A stretch of 13,081 nt of DNA from an uncultured Clostridia bacterium (GCA_937891215.1 CALAEU010000299.1:1-13081), one strand, 5' to 3'. Numbered from the stretch's first letter, positions 1-6,632 are shown. The notes: generated by a model not told the origin, from the letters alone. Program-made: numbers and translations.

Positions 1-47
1 AAAAAGACTTGAAAATACTCGCTTTTAGGCAGGTTCGGATAACTCAT
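1..47 (-). CDS. Possible 5' end of a leftward gene leaving the window
   Basis: Reading leftward from an ATG at 47-45, fifteen codons stay open to the edge of the window (MSYPNLPKSEYFQVF). A GGGTGA stretch just upstream could serve as a ribosome binding site, but its spacing to the ATG is short. The codons look protein-like, but 15 residues are too few to assign a family, and another frame is also open over the same stretch. Nothing else is coding between here and the insertion sequence. Confidence 0.25.
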   Translation of the reverse strand, partial: MSYPNLPKSEYFQVF

Positions 48-115
48 TTCACCCTAGTCATCAATTAGTTTGCTACACTCGATTTACTTCTTTTAACAAA
101 ACTGCATTTTCACTA

Positions 116-132
116 CTACGGGCGACCAAAGG
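116..132. repeat. Left half of a palindrome split by the insertion sequence
   Basis: The sequence CGGGCGACC (119-127) followed by AAAGG is the left arm of a GC-rich imperfect palindrome. Its other arm, GGTCTGCCCCTACG, lies at 1430-1443 on the far side of the element. Removing the element and one AAAGG copy gives GGGCGACC-AAA-GGTCTGCCC, a hairpin with one unpaired base. GTAGGGGC...GCCCG palindromes of this kind resemble REP/MITE-like intergenic repeats of gut clostridia; that comparison is from memory and was not searched. Confidence 0.6.
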
Positions 133-183
133 TGTACAGTGTAGTATGATAGTAAACAGGTAGTGCAAGATGATGGTATACAG
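133..183 (+). repeat. Left terminal inverted repeat of the IS
   Basis: The end begins TGTACAG and holds two direct copies of the box ATGATRGTAWACAG, at 146-159 and 170-183. The inner 22 bases (161-182) match the reverse complement of 1381-1402 at 20 positions. A -10-like TATGAT (187-192) lies just inside the inner box, so transposase binding here could also repress its own promoter; that last point is inference. Confidence 0.8.
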
Positions 184-215
184 TTTTATGATAAAATAAA
201 GGCGTAGAAAAGCAC

Positions 216-224
216 AAAAAGGAG
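216..224 (+). promoter_or_regulatory. Ribosome binding site of the transposase
   Basis: AAAAAGGAG ends at 224, eight bases before the ATG at 233. An in-frame GTG at 224 overlaps this site and cannot be the start, so the ATG at 233 is chosen. It gives an N-terminus beginning MPW, familiar among IS481-type transposases. Confidence 0.75.
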
Positions 225-232
225 TGTTTGAA

Positions 233-1378
233 ATGCCGTGGGAGAGTAAAACTGTGGAAGAATTAAGAAAAGAATTTGTAATAGCAGCTGAGAATTCAAG
301 TAATTTTAGTTCATTGTGTCGTGAATTTGGAATAACAAGAAAAACAGGGTACAAATGGTTAGAAAGAGCTAAAGAAACAAAAGATTTATCTGACCGAAGT
401 CACGCAAGGAAAAACATCGGTAATAAAATAGATAAAGAAACAGAAAGACTGATTTTATCTGTAAGAAAAGATAACCCTGCCTGGGGAGGAAAAACAATTC
501 GTCAGGTTCTTGTGAATCAAGGCTACGAAGATTTACCATGTATTAAGACATGCAATAATATCTTAAAAAGAAATGGTTGCATTGCAGAGGAAGAATCATT
601 AAAACATAAGCCATTTATCAGATACGAAAAAGATAAATGTAATGAAATGTGGCAAACTGATTTTAAAGGTGAGTTTAAAACTGCAGATGGTAAATATTGT
701 TATCCGTTAGACATAATTGATGACCATTCTCGATTCCTAATAAAAATAAAGCCATCAATAACTACTGTAAATACAGTGATTCCTTGCTTTAAAGAAGCTT
801 TTTATGAATACGGTATGCCCAAATCAATTCTCTCTGATAATGGGTGTCAGTTTGCAGGATTTAAACATGGATACACTCAATTCGAAAAGTGGTTAATGAA
901 TCACGATATACTTCCGATACACGGAAGAATTATGCACCCACAAACACAAGGAAAAATAGAAAGATTTCATCGAACTATGAAATCCGAAGTTCTAAAGCAC
1001 ACGGTCTTTGATAATGTTTTGGATGTAGATAATGCTCTGCAAGAATGGAGATTTAAATATAATAATATTCGGCCCCACGAAGCTCTTAATATGAAATGTC
1101 CTGCCGAGGTTTACACACCAAGTGATAGGACATACATAGATAATATTAAAAAATATGAATATGGTGTACATCACCATGTCATTAAAGTAAATAGTTGGGG
1201 TTATGTTAGATTTAATGGTTGGCAAGTTTACTTAAGTGAGACTATGATTGGTGAAAACATAGAATTTCGTCCGAATCCCCATGGGGATTCCTTCTCTGCT
1301 TGTTATAGGAACTTCAAAATTGCTGAATTTTCTAACACAACAGGTAAACTTATTAATCGTAAAATCTCAAGACTCTAA
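233..1378 (+). CDS. IS481-family DDE transposase
   Basis: This 381-residue enzyme catalyses cutting and joining of the element's ends through an RNase H-fold (rve) core. The N-terminus has a helix-turn-helix at about residues 21-48 (SLCREFGITRKTGYKWL) that would bind the terminal boxes. The catalytic triad is visible as D143 (MWQTDFKG), D202 (LSDNGCQF) and E243 (QGKIERFHRT), with 40 residues between the second Asp and the Glu. The HPQTQGKIERFH segment is typical of IS481 and related IS3-group transposases. The C-terminus carries the short beta-rich region common in the family. The stop codon at 1376-1378 lies two bases before the right inverted repeat. No frameshift or truncation is visible. 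Confidence 0.93.
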   Translation: MPWESKTVEELRKEFVIAAENSSNFSSLCREFGITRKTGYKWLERAKETKDLSDRSHARKNIGNKIDKETERLILSVRKDNPAWGGKTIRQVLVNQGYEDLPCIKTCNNILKRNGCIAEEESLKHKPFIRYEKDKCNEMWQTDFKGEFKTADGKYCYPLDIIDDHSRFLIKIKPSITTVNTVIPCFKEAFYEYGMPKSILSDNGCQFAGFKHGYTQFEKWLMNHDILPIHGRIMHPQTQGKIERFHRTMKSEVLKHTVFDNVLDVDNALQEWRFKYNNIRPHEALNMKCPAEVYTPSDRTYIDNIKKYEYGVHHHVIKVNSWGYVRFNGWQVYLSETMIGENIEFRPNPHGDSFSACYRNFKIAEFSNTTGKLINRKISRL

Positions 1379-1380
1379 AG

Positions 1381-1426
1381 TGTATACAATCATCTTACAC
1401 TACTGTATACCATCATGCTCTTGACA
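1381..1426 (-). repeat. Right terminal inverted repeat of the IS
   Basis: This is the inverted counterpart of the left end. It holds ATGATTGTATACA (reverse complement of 1381-1393) and ATGATGGTATACAG (reverse complement of 1403-1416), and finishes with TGACA at 1422-1426. AAAGG follows at 1427-1431, matching the five bases before the left end. Confidence 0.8.
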
Positions 1427-1443
1427 AAAGGTCTGCCCCTACG
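1427..1443. repeat. Right half of the split palindrome, with target duplication
   Basis: AAAGG (1427-1431) duplicates 128-132. GGTCTGCCCCTACG (1430-1443) is the partner arm of CGGGCGACC at 119-127. Together they restore a single hairpin once the insertion sequence is removed. Confidence 0.6.
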
Positions 1444-1620
1444 ATGATAAAAATTAAATCATCCTATCATTTTTACAAGTTGCAAGTGTGCAAGTTGAAA
1501 GTATCTTAAATAAAAAATCATCCTACCACTTAAAGTTGATATAAAAACCAACTGAAAATGATAGGATATAGTGATTAGTATAACTACTTGCATACTTGCC
1601 ACTTGCACACTTGCTACTTT
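1443..1620. repeat. Gene-free region dense in short direct and inverted repeats
   Basis: No coding sequence is visible here. ATCCTATCATTTT (1461-1473) recurs as an exact inverted copy at 1555-1567. GCAAGTGTGCAAGT (1482-1495) recurs as an exact inverted copy at 1601-1614. The two pairs interleave rather than nest. A degenerate copy of the first unit, AAATCATCCTACCA, lies at 1516-1529. ACTTGC occurs four times at 1586, 1594, 1601 and 1609, and its complement form (A/G)CAAGT at 1475, 1482 and 1490, so the units step by 7 or 8 bases. GATGAT/ATCATC (1443-1463) can form a small hairpin. The region adjoins the 3' end of the lipase gene and might help terminate its transcript. Confidence 0.7.
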
Positions 1621-3057
1621 TTACCCCAGCGGTGATAAATCGAGATTACTATTAGCACTCATAAACTGCGGATAACCCTCAAACATATCTACATTCGGTT
1701 GAACATCACTTTCTAAAAGTGTGAAAGTAAATGCACTGAATTCTGTGTTATAATCTGCCGCAACGTGTGGTGCATTTTTTACAAACCATGTGTTATCAGG
1801 GAAAAGTGCGGATGTTGCGTCAATTACCTCGTCTGGTGAAAGATATTTTGGATTTGCTGCTGACATCTGCTCTCCTGAAAGTGTTTTATTTAATGGTGCA
1901 ACTACTGCAAAGTTTGAGGTAAGCTCTGCTTCTAAAACACCATCACCATTACTGTTTGCTTTTGGGTGAACCGGCACAAGAGTGCCATTATAGTTTGAAA
2001 CAAAAGAAATTTTAACACCGCTGTCTTTTGCATTTTTAAGAGTTTCTTCTGTACTGAAAACGAATTTTTTTGTTTCTTCAATTTTTTCTAAAAGAACAGG
2101 GTATTCACTCTCGTGACCGCCGAAAATAGTTTCTACACCACTCTCAAAATCTGCGTCAGGACAAAGTGCCCAGAATCCGCAAAGAGTACCGAAACAATCA
2201 CGCAAAACTCTGTCATTTGCATCATCAAAGCTATCTGCTACAAGGTCATTTGCAAAATTTACTGTCTTTTTAAGAACCCCCGCGTAATCTAAAACACCTA
2301 AAATAATTTTTAAAAGAAAATTGCCATTTGTTGTTCTGTCAAGAAAATCTACAAGAACATTCTTGTCAAAAACAATTCTGCCGTTTAAGGCTTCACCGCA
2401 AACATAAGTGCCGTTTTGTGCACCTGACAGATACACCGCAGAGTTAATATTTTCTGTGCCGAAATAATACATATAAGCAGTTGTAACCATACCGCCCATA
2501 GAAGCACAAATAATATTCACTTTATTTTTACCCGTTGTTCTTTTTGCATCTTCTACAAATGAATTTAATTCAGTTGCAATATCTTTCGGTTGTTTGCGCC
2601 AGTCATAAGTAAAATAATATGTATTTTCTGCACCATATTTTTCTACTGCAGTTTTTACAATACCTTCTTCGCCACCATCCGGGAGATTTGCAACAAAATC
2701 AGGGTGGTTTGCCATTGAACCGTGGTACTGCACCATAGAGATATTTTCAATAGTATTACCGCTCTTGTCACAGGCAAGCGGTGACAAAATCTCGTTAGCA
2801 ACATCAAAAATACTATTCATAAGCTGACCTTTAGTCATAAACATTGAAGTCATAAGTGTAGAAATTATTTTGCCTGCATCTACTTGCAAAGCCTTTGTAC
2901 CGTCAGGGTATGTAAGCCCTGCAAAATCAATCCCCCTTACAATAATTACAGGGTAGCCGTTGTAATTACTTTGTGTTTTAGTTTCAACTGCAAATGCAGG
3001 AATGCACATTACAAATAACAAAGAAACCGCTAAAATTACGGAAATTACTCTTTTCAT
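1621..3057 (-). CDS. Secreted LCAT-like lipase / alpha/beta hydrolase
   Basis: The 478-residue product is probably an exported esterase or lipase with an alpha/beta-hydrolase fold of the LCAT (lecithin:cholesterol acyltransferase) type. Residues 1-23 form a signal peptide (charged MKR, hydrophobic core, cleavage after AFA). The YDWR motif at 151-154 is typical of the LCAT group. The nucleophile elbow reads CASMGG (184-189), with S186 as the likely nucleophile; the first position of the usual GxSxG is Cys. D372 (NGDGVL) and H431 (NAPHVAA) are the best Asp and His candidates, in the expected order. No wall-anchoring motif or lipobox is seen, so the protein is probably released. The start is supported by AAAGGA eight bases upstream. 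The substrate cannot be told from sequence. The gene has its own promoter and is followed by the repeat field next to the insertion sequence. Confidence 0.82.
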   Translation of the reverse strand: MKRVISVILAVSLLFVMCIPAFAVETKTQSNYNGYPVIIVRGIDFAGLTYPDGTKALQVDAGKIISTLMTSMFMTKGQLMNSIFDVANEILSPLACDKSGNTIENISMVQYHGSMANHPDFVANLPDGGEEGIVKTAVEKYGAENTYYFTYDWRKQPKDIATELNSFVEDAKRTTGKNKVNIICASMGGMVTTAYMYYFGTENINSAVYLSGAQNGTYVCGEALNGRIVFDKNVLVDFLDRTTNGNFLLKIILGVLDYAGVLKKTVNFANDLVADSFDDANDRVLRDCFGTLCGFWALCPDADFESGVETIFGGHESEYPVLLEKIEETKKFVFSTEETLKNAKDSGVKISFVSNYNGTLVPVHPKANSNGDGVLEAELTSNFAVVAPLNKTLSGEQMSAANPKYLSPDEVIDATSALFPDNTWFVKNAPHVAADYNTEFSAFTFTLLESDVQPNVDMFEGYPQFMSANSNLDLSPLG

Positions 3058-3089
3058 AAATTTTTCCTTTCAAATGGGAATATATGGTT

Positions 3090-3118
3090 ATTATAGTATT
3101 TTTATATAAAGATTGCAA
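3090..3118 (-). promoter_or_regulatory. SigA-type promoter of the lipase gene
   Basis: Read on the minus strand, TTGCAA (3118-3113) and TATAAT (3095-3090) are separated by exactly 17 bases. The -10 lies 32 bases before the start codon. This is a near-consensus vegetative promoter. The gene upstream ends at 3197, so the lipase is probably transcribed on its own. Confidence 0.8.
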
Positions 3119-3132
3119 CTGTTTTGTTCTGT

Positions 3133-3202
3133 TCAGGGATCAGGGACCAGAAATCAGATATCAGGATTCTTTACTCTAACATCCAAAACCTAACAATTAA
3201 CC
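3133..3202. repeat. Degenerate 7-bp tandem repeat array
   Basis: Reading the plus strand in steps of seven from 3133 gives TCAGGGA, TCAGGGA, CCAGAAA, TCAGATA, TCAGGAT, TCTTTAC, TCTAACA, TCCAAAA, CCTAACA, ATTAACC. Nine of the ten units start with a pyrimidine followed by C. The first five are a TCAG family and the later ones grade into a CCTAACA family. The array fills the 3' side of the gene ending at 3197 and overlaps its stop codon. It resembles the heptanucleotide STRR sequences described in cyanobacteria, but I know of no name for it here. Confidence 0.6.
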
Positions 3203-4030
3203 CTCATAATATCCACCTTGTTTGTTAATTTTACAAACTTCCTGATAAACATTAAATATTGTCGGATGGTAATGTGTTTTTTCGTTATACAATTTGCTAA
3301 CAAGTTTTTTCTTAAGGGCAATACAACAATCTCTGGGGTCAACACTAATCTCAATTTGCTCTTTTTCGTTTATATTCCAGATAATTGTATTATGTGATAA
3401 ATGATATTCGCCTTTAATATCCGGCGTTTTTTTCATCATATCAAATAACTGTTCTGTTGTTTCAGGAACAATTAATTTTAATGGTGAATCTTCATTTTCA
3501 AATACTGTTTCGTAACTCAAAGTAATGAAAATATAATCAGGAATTTCAACTTTATTAAGATTAGTTTCATTACACATTTCTCTTTCAACTAAAATTTTTG
3601 TCTTATAATTGTCTTTTGGTGGTTGTATTTTATTTACTGCTTTTTGATACACTTGTTCTAATGGGTAATAATCGCCATCATAATCTGCTACCCATTTTAT
3701 TTCTTCTGTGTCAAAGAAAATCTGATCAAAATCAGGAAACAAAAAGAGTGTGTTTTCATACATAAAATATTCTATATCTTCTTGCTTTATGTAATCGACC
3801 TGTATATTTCTCTCTTTGATACTATTGTAAAACCTGTATTCAGGAGAATCAAGTTTTCGTGCTTTAAATTTCTCCTGAAAATCTTTAAAATATTGAGATT
3901 TTTTATATTCCTTTATACTTTTCGGCAAACAAAACAAATAGGAGAGCCCATAAATAACAACCCCCAAAATTATTAGAGGGGAAAATAAAATTACCATTCC
4001 TGCTTTAAGAATTTTATAATACCATTTCAC
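3197..4030 (-). CDS. Membrane-anchored protein of unknown function
   Basis: I do not recognise this 277-residue protein. Residues about 10-34 form one strong hydrophobic segment (GMVILFSPLIILGVVIYGLS lies within it), followed by a Lys-rich stretch, so it is probably a single-pass membrane protein with a soluble C-terminal domain of about 235 residues. That domain is rich in acidic and aromatic residues and shows no catalytic motif that I can identify. The start is GTG at 4030-4028, preceded by AAGGGTGA at a suitable distance; no nearby in-frame ATG competes. It lies 52 bp downstream of the Nudix gene on the same strand and could be the last gene of that transcript. Both its ends touch 7-bp repeat arrays. 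Confidence 0.6.
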   Translation of the reverse strand: MKWYYKILKAGMVILFSPLIILGVVIYGLSYLFCLPKSIKEYKKSQYFKDFQEKFKARKLDSPEYRFYNSIKERNIQVDYIKQEDIEYFMYENTLFLFPDFDQIFFDTEEIKWVADYDGDYYPLEQVYQKAVNKIQPPKDNYKTKILVEREMCNETNLNKVEIPDYIFITLSYETVFENEDSPLKLIVPETTEQLFDMMKKTPDIKGEYHLSHNTIIWNINEKEQIEISVDPRDCCIALKKKLVSKLYNEKTHYHPTIFNVYQEVCKINKQGGYYEG

Positions 4031-4046
4031 ACAATCACCCTTGTTT

Positions 4047-4095
4047 TTTAATATCTAATACCTAAAACTTAACACCTATAACCTACACCCCAAAA
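4047..4095. repeat. Second 7-bp tandem repeat array (CCTAACA family)
   Basis: Plus-strand heptads starting at 4047 read TTTAATA, TCTAATA, CCTAAAA, CTTAACA, CCTATAA, CCTACAC, CCCAAAA. The consensus is close to the CCTAACA half of the array at 3133-3202. The array fills the gap between the unknown membrane gene and the Nudix gene and runs over the Nudix stop codon (4083-4085) into its last codons. Confidence 0.55.
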
Positions 4096-4568
4096 ATCGC
4101 ATAATTACTTTCATCACACGATTTTGCAATATAATTACTTTTCTTTAAACCTGTTTTGTTTTCTTTATACGCTTTTAAAATTTCTCTGCTCATATTTGTT
4201 AAATCGTCACGCTCTAATGCTTCGTCTACAGTAAGTAACAAAACTTCACTATTTTCGTAACCGTCAGATTCTGGCGTACCCGAAATATATTCCATAGTAA
4301 AAACTGCACACCATTGGTCTACTTTAAACTGCATAGAAAATAAATCTTTTGATTTACAAGTTACACCAGTTTCTTCCAGAATTTCACGCTCAGCAGAAAT
4401 AGTTGGTAGCTCCCCTTCCTTTACATAACCACCCGGCAACAAAATTCTGTCCTTTGCAGTACCATAAGTATGGCGAACAAGTAAAATTTTATTTTCTATT
4501 TCAACAATACCACAAACAGTAAAATGTTTATTATTAACTTCTTTTTTATTTAATTTAAAAATTGACAT
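4083..4568 (-). CDS. Nudix hydrolase
   Basis: This 161-residue protein hydrolyses a nucleoside diphosphate linked to another moiety; the substrate is not predictable. The Nudix box is complete at residues 47-69 and fits Gx5Ex7REUxEExGU exactly: G47, E53, R61, E62, E65, E66 and G68. This glutamate cluster binds the catalytic Mg2+. The fold before it (TVCGIVEIENKILLVRH) is the usual first beta strands, and no extra specificity domain is present. Its ribosome binding site, AGGAGAG, overlaps the TAG stop of the upstream ATPase gene, nine bases away, so the two genes are probably co-transcribed and translationally coupled. Confidence 0.9.
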   Translation of the reverse strand: MSIFKLNKKEVNNKHFTVCGIVEIENKILLVRHTYGTAKDRILLPGGYVKEGELPTISAEREILEETGVTCKSKDLFSMQFKVDQWCAVFTMEYISGTPESDGYENSEVLLLTVDEALERDDLTNMSREILKAYKENKTGLKKSNYIAKSCDESNYAIFGV

Positions 4569-4577
4569 ACTTCTCTC

Positions 4578-5873
4578 CTATTTCAAGCAAAAAGTTGCAT
4601 ATAAAGGAACGGATTTAATTCCATTTTCAAAACCAAAATTCTTTTGTGAAATACGAATTGAGTATTCTGGTTTGAATTTATTAATGTATGTGTTAAGGCT
4701 TCTTGAGCGAGTATTTACTGTCGATTTAACTTCTATAGGAATAATATCTTCTCCAAGTCTTGTAATGAAATCAATCTCTGCCTGACTTCCACTTGTCCAA
4801 TAATACAAGCCTAACCCGTTTACCGTCAATTGATTGAATACATAATTTTCAGTAAGTCCACCTTTAAAGTTATCAAACAATGGATTATCTGCTAAAATAT
4901 CTTCGTAATGAATATCCTTACTTGCACCACACAAGCCAACATCATTCATATAAAATTTAAAGTCTGATAAAGAGCGATATGCATTTAGTGGTAACATAAT
5001 TTGCTCTACTCGATAATTCTGACTTGCAATACCAGCTAAACACAACCATTCAATCGCATTTTCAAATTCAGATGCTCTGCCACCCTGTTTGATATTCTTG
5101 TACTGAAACTTTTTATTTTCTTTTGCAAGTTGAGTACTTATATTCTTATAAACTATTCGTGTTTTCGGAATTTCACTCTGCTTATTATACTTACCCATAT
5201 CGTTCTGATACGATTCTAAAATTGTTTGTTGAATAATGCGAACAAGCTCCAGGTTTTGATTTTTGCCGAACTCTTCAACTGCTTCTGGCATACCCCCTAC
5301 AAAAAGATACTCTTTATAATATTCTAATACTCTTTCGTGAAACGCAGTGTCGAGGGGGGTATTGCTACAAAAACAATCAACAATCATTTTTATAAGTTCA
5401 TTTTCGCCTCTGGACATAAGATATTCTTCAAAATCTAACGGATAGAGTGTCATAAACTGAACTTTACCAACAGGAAACGAGAAATTCCCTCTATTTACAG
5501 AAACTCCAAGTAACGATCCAAGAGCAATAATATGGTAATCATTTGCTTCTTCTGCAAAATACTTGAGCGAAGTAATTGCTTCAGGACACGCTTGGATTTC
5601 ATCAAAAATAATTAAAGTGTTTTGCGGAAAAATTTCTTTACGCTTATACAATGATAATTTTTTTACTATTGTTGCTGGTGTTAAATCCTTGAAAAAGTCG
5701 TGTAACCCTTTATCTTTTTCAAAATTACAATAAATACTGTTAGAGTATTCTTTTCCAGCAAAAAAATTCACTATATATGTCTTACCTACCTGCCTTGCTC
5801 CTTGTAAAATCAAAGGTTTTCTTTCTTCTGATTGCTTCCATAAAAGTAAATCTTTATATATCTTGCGTTCCAT
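4578..5873 (-). CDS. AAA ATPase with C-terminal DUF4143 domain
   Basis: The 431-residue protein belongs to the widespread AAA_14/DUF4143 family, predicted ATPases whose cellular role is poorly defined. Walker A is GARQVGKT at 25-32, Walker B is LIIFDEIQ at 87-94 (D91, E92), and a sensor-like IIALGS lies at 115-120. The C-terminal part has the typical DUF4143 signature: YYWTSGSQAEIDFI (E366, D368) followed by IPIEVKS (E381, K383). This arrangement recalls a PD-(D/E)XK nuclease-like fold, although nuclease activity is not established. Length is normal for the family and no frame disruption is seen. AAAGGAGG lies seven bases upstream of the ATG. It is the first gene of a likely transcript with the Nudix gene and perhaps the membrane protein, and its promoter sits inside a repeated operator-like region. 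Confidence 0.88.
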   Translation of the reverse strand: MERKIYKDLLLWKQSEERKPLILQGARQVGKTYIVNFFAGKEYSNSIYCNFEKDKGLHDFFKDLTPATIVKKLSLYKRKEIFPQNTLIIFDEIQACPEAITSLKYFAEEANDYHIIALGSLLGVSVNRGNFSFPVGKVQFMTLYPLDFEEYLMSRGENELIKMIVDCFCSNTPLDTAFHERVLEYYKEYLFVGGMPEAVEEFGKNQNLELVRIIQQTILESYQNDMGKYNKQSEIPKTRIVYKNISTQLAKENKKFQYKNIKQGGRASEFENAIEWLCLAGIASQNYRVEQIMLPLNAYRSLSDFKFYMNDVGLCGASKDIHYEDILADNPLFDNFKGGLTENYVFNQLTVNGLGLYYWTSGSQAEIDFITRLGEDIIPIEVKSTVNTRSRSLNTYINKFKPEYSIRISQKNFGFENGIKSVPLYATFCLK

Positions 5874-5894
5874 AGGTTAACCTCCTTTTTCAGT

Positions 5895-5923
5895 ATCATA
5901 CCACAAAAAGTGTAATTTATCAA
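5895..5923 (-). promoter_or_regulatory. SigA-type promoter of the ATPase gene
   Basis: On the minus strand TTGATA (5923-5918) and TATGAT (5900-5895) are separated by exactly 17 bases, upstream of AAAGGAGG and the ATG at 5873. The -35 lies between the two arms of the palindrome at 5905-5942, and the spacer is one of those arms. A protein bound there would block RNA polymerase. Confidence 0.8.
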
Positions 5924-5980
5924 CCTAAATTTACACTTTTTTGGACTTCGTTTTTTCGAAATTCACATTTTTCTGGACTT
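5905..5980. promoter_or_regulatory. Operator-like region: one palindrome plus a 32-bp direct repeat
   Basis: Arms AAAAAGTGTAATTT (5905-5918) and AAATTTACACTTTTTT (5927-5942) form an inverted repeat with one extra base, separated by 8 bp. The second arm, extended through GGACTT to 5948, is a 22-base unit that recurs at 5959-5980 with 19 of 22 identities, starting 32 bp further on (about three helical turns). The same box thus occurs three times, twice direct and once inverted, overlapping the ATPase promoter. This is the layout of a multi-site repressor operator. No transcription factor gene is adjacent, so autoregulation by the ATPase or control by a distant regulator are both possible. Confidence 0.6.
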
Positions 5981-6003
5981 AAATACAAATTCGTCTATCT
6001 TAT

Positions 6004-6618
6004 TTACTTATTTACGCATCTCAAAACCGCTTTTCCATCCTCGCAAATATCAACCTCTGTAACAGAAATATTGTCGAGAGCAAAGAAAAAATCACGGGTT
6101 TTAATTCCTAATGCAGTAGGAATTAAATATTCTAACATTCCGTGGTGGCTGAATACAGCAACAGTCTGACCTTTAGTATAATTCTTTTTTATGTAATCAA
6201 TTATTTTTTGTGCTCTTAAATTGTTATCCTCAATTTTTTCGCAACCAAATTCATATTTTTTTGTACCAAAAAGATTTTTAAGCATTTTTGTGTTTTTATA
6301 ATATTTTCTAAGATATTCTTCACTGCAACCGTAATACCCTGGTGTGCAGCCGCACTCTATAATTTCAGGGCAAATCTCAATTACAGGTTCGCCTTTTTGT
6401 GCTTTGCAAACACCTACACAAGTTTTAAAAGCACGAAGTAAAGAACTTGAAATAAATGCATCTATTTTTTCATTCTTTAATCTTTCTCCTAAAATATTGC
6501 ATTGCTCTTCACCAAATGGTGTGAGTTCACCGTCACTCGGGTCACGCCCTTTCCAATTATCATAATTAGTCTCTGCGTGACGAATAAAAAGAATTCTCAA
6601 AGAATCATAATTTTCCAT
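6004..6618 (-). CDS. Histidine phosphatase family protein (phosphoglycerate mutase-like)
   Basis: The 204-residue protein is of the histidine (acid) phosphatase superfamily, clan 1, which uses a phospho-histidine intermediate. The N-terminal RHAE motif gives R13 and the nucleophile H14. R62 lies in SSSLLRAFKT, an acidic proton donor is probably E85 or E88, and the second catalytic His is H158 in FSHHGML. The substrate is not identifiable; such proteins include sugar-phosphate, cofactor-precursor and broad phosphatases. The central section is Cys-rich (IIECGCTPGYYGC). It lies 14 bp downstream of the FAD oxidoreductase gene, whose TGA stop sits next to its AAAGGGG ribosome binding site, so the two are almost certainly one transcript. 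Confidence 0.85.
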   Translation of the reverse strand: MENYDSLRILFIRHAETNYDNWKGRDPSDGELTPFGEEQCNILGERLKNEKIDAFISSSLLRAFKTCVGVCKAQKGEPVIEICPEIIECGCTPGYYGCSEEYLRKYYKNTKMLKNLFGTKKYEFGCEKIEDNNLRAQKIIDYIKKNYTKGQTVAVFSHHGMLEYLIPTALGIKTRDFFFALDNISVTEVDICEDGKAVLRCVNK

Positions 6619-6632
6619 AACTGTTACCCCTT

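Larger units (their letters stand above)
133..1426 (+). mobile_element. IS481-like insertion sequence, complete
   Basis: This 1294-bp element has one transposase gene, related inverted ends and a perfect 5-bp direct repeat, AAAGG, on both sides (128-132 and 1427-1431). The outer tips are TGTACAG on the left and TGTCAAG (reading inward) on the right, matching the TGT...ACA ends usual for the IS481/IS3 group. Each end carries two copies of an ATGATNGTATACA-like box about 24 bp apart, probably transposase binding sites. The transposase is full length with an intact DDE triad, so the copy looks recent and potentially active. The exact outer bases are inferred from the direct repeat, because the tips match poorly over the first 10-13 bases. 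Confidence 0.85.

Noticed and set aside
73..354. Open frame on the minus strand spanning the left IS end
   Set aside because: It runs antisense to the transposase and across the element boundary. Its tail is also open in the reconstructed empty site, but it has no start codon there and soon meets a stop, so it is chance.
992..1225. Minus-strand open frame inside the transposase gene
   Set aside because: It is a shadow of the transposase with a low-complexity Ile/Phe-rich translation and no ribosome binding site.
1443..1620. Possible CRISPR array
   Set aside because: The repeats are 6-14 bases, occur in both orientations and step by 7 or 8 bases. There are no uniform repeats of 23-40 bases with spacers and no cas genes.
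5950..5961. TTCG-T6-CGAA mini hairpin as terminator of the phosphatase operon
   Set aside because: The stem is only four base pairs and lies between the two direct repeat units, so it is more likely part of the operator region; no good terminator for that operon was seen.
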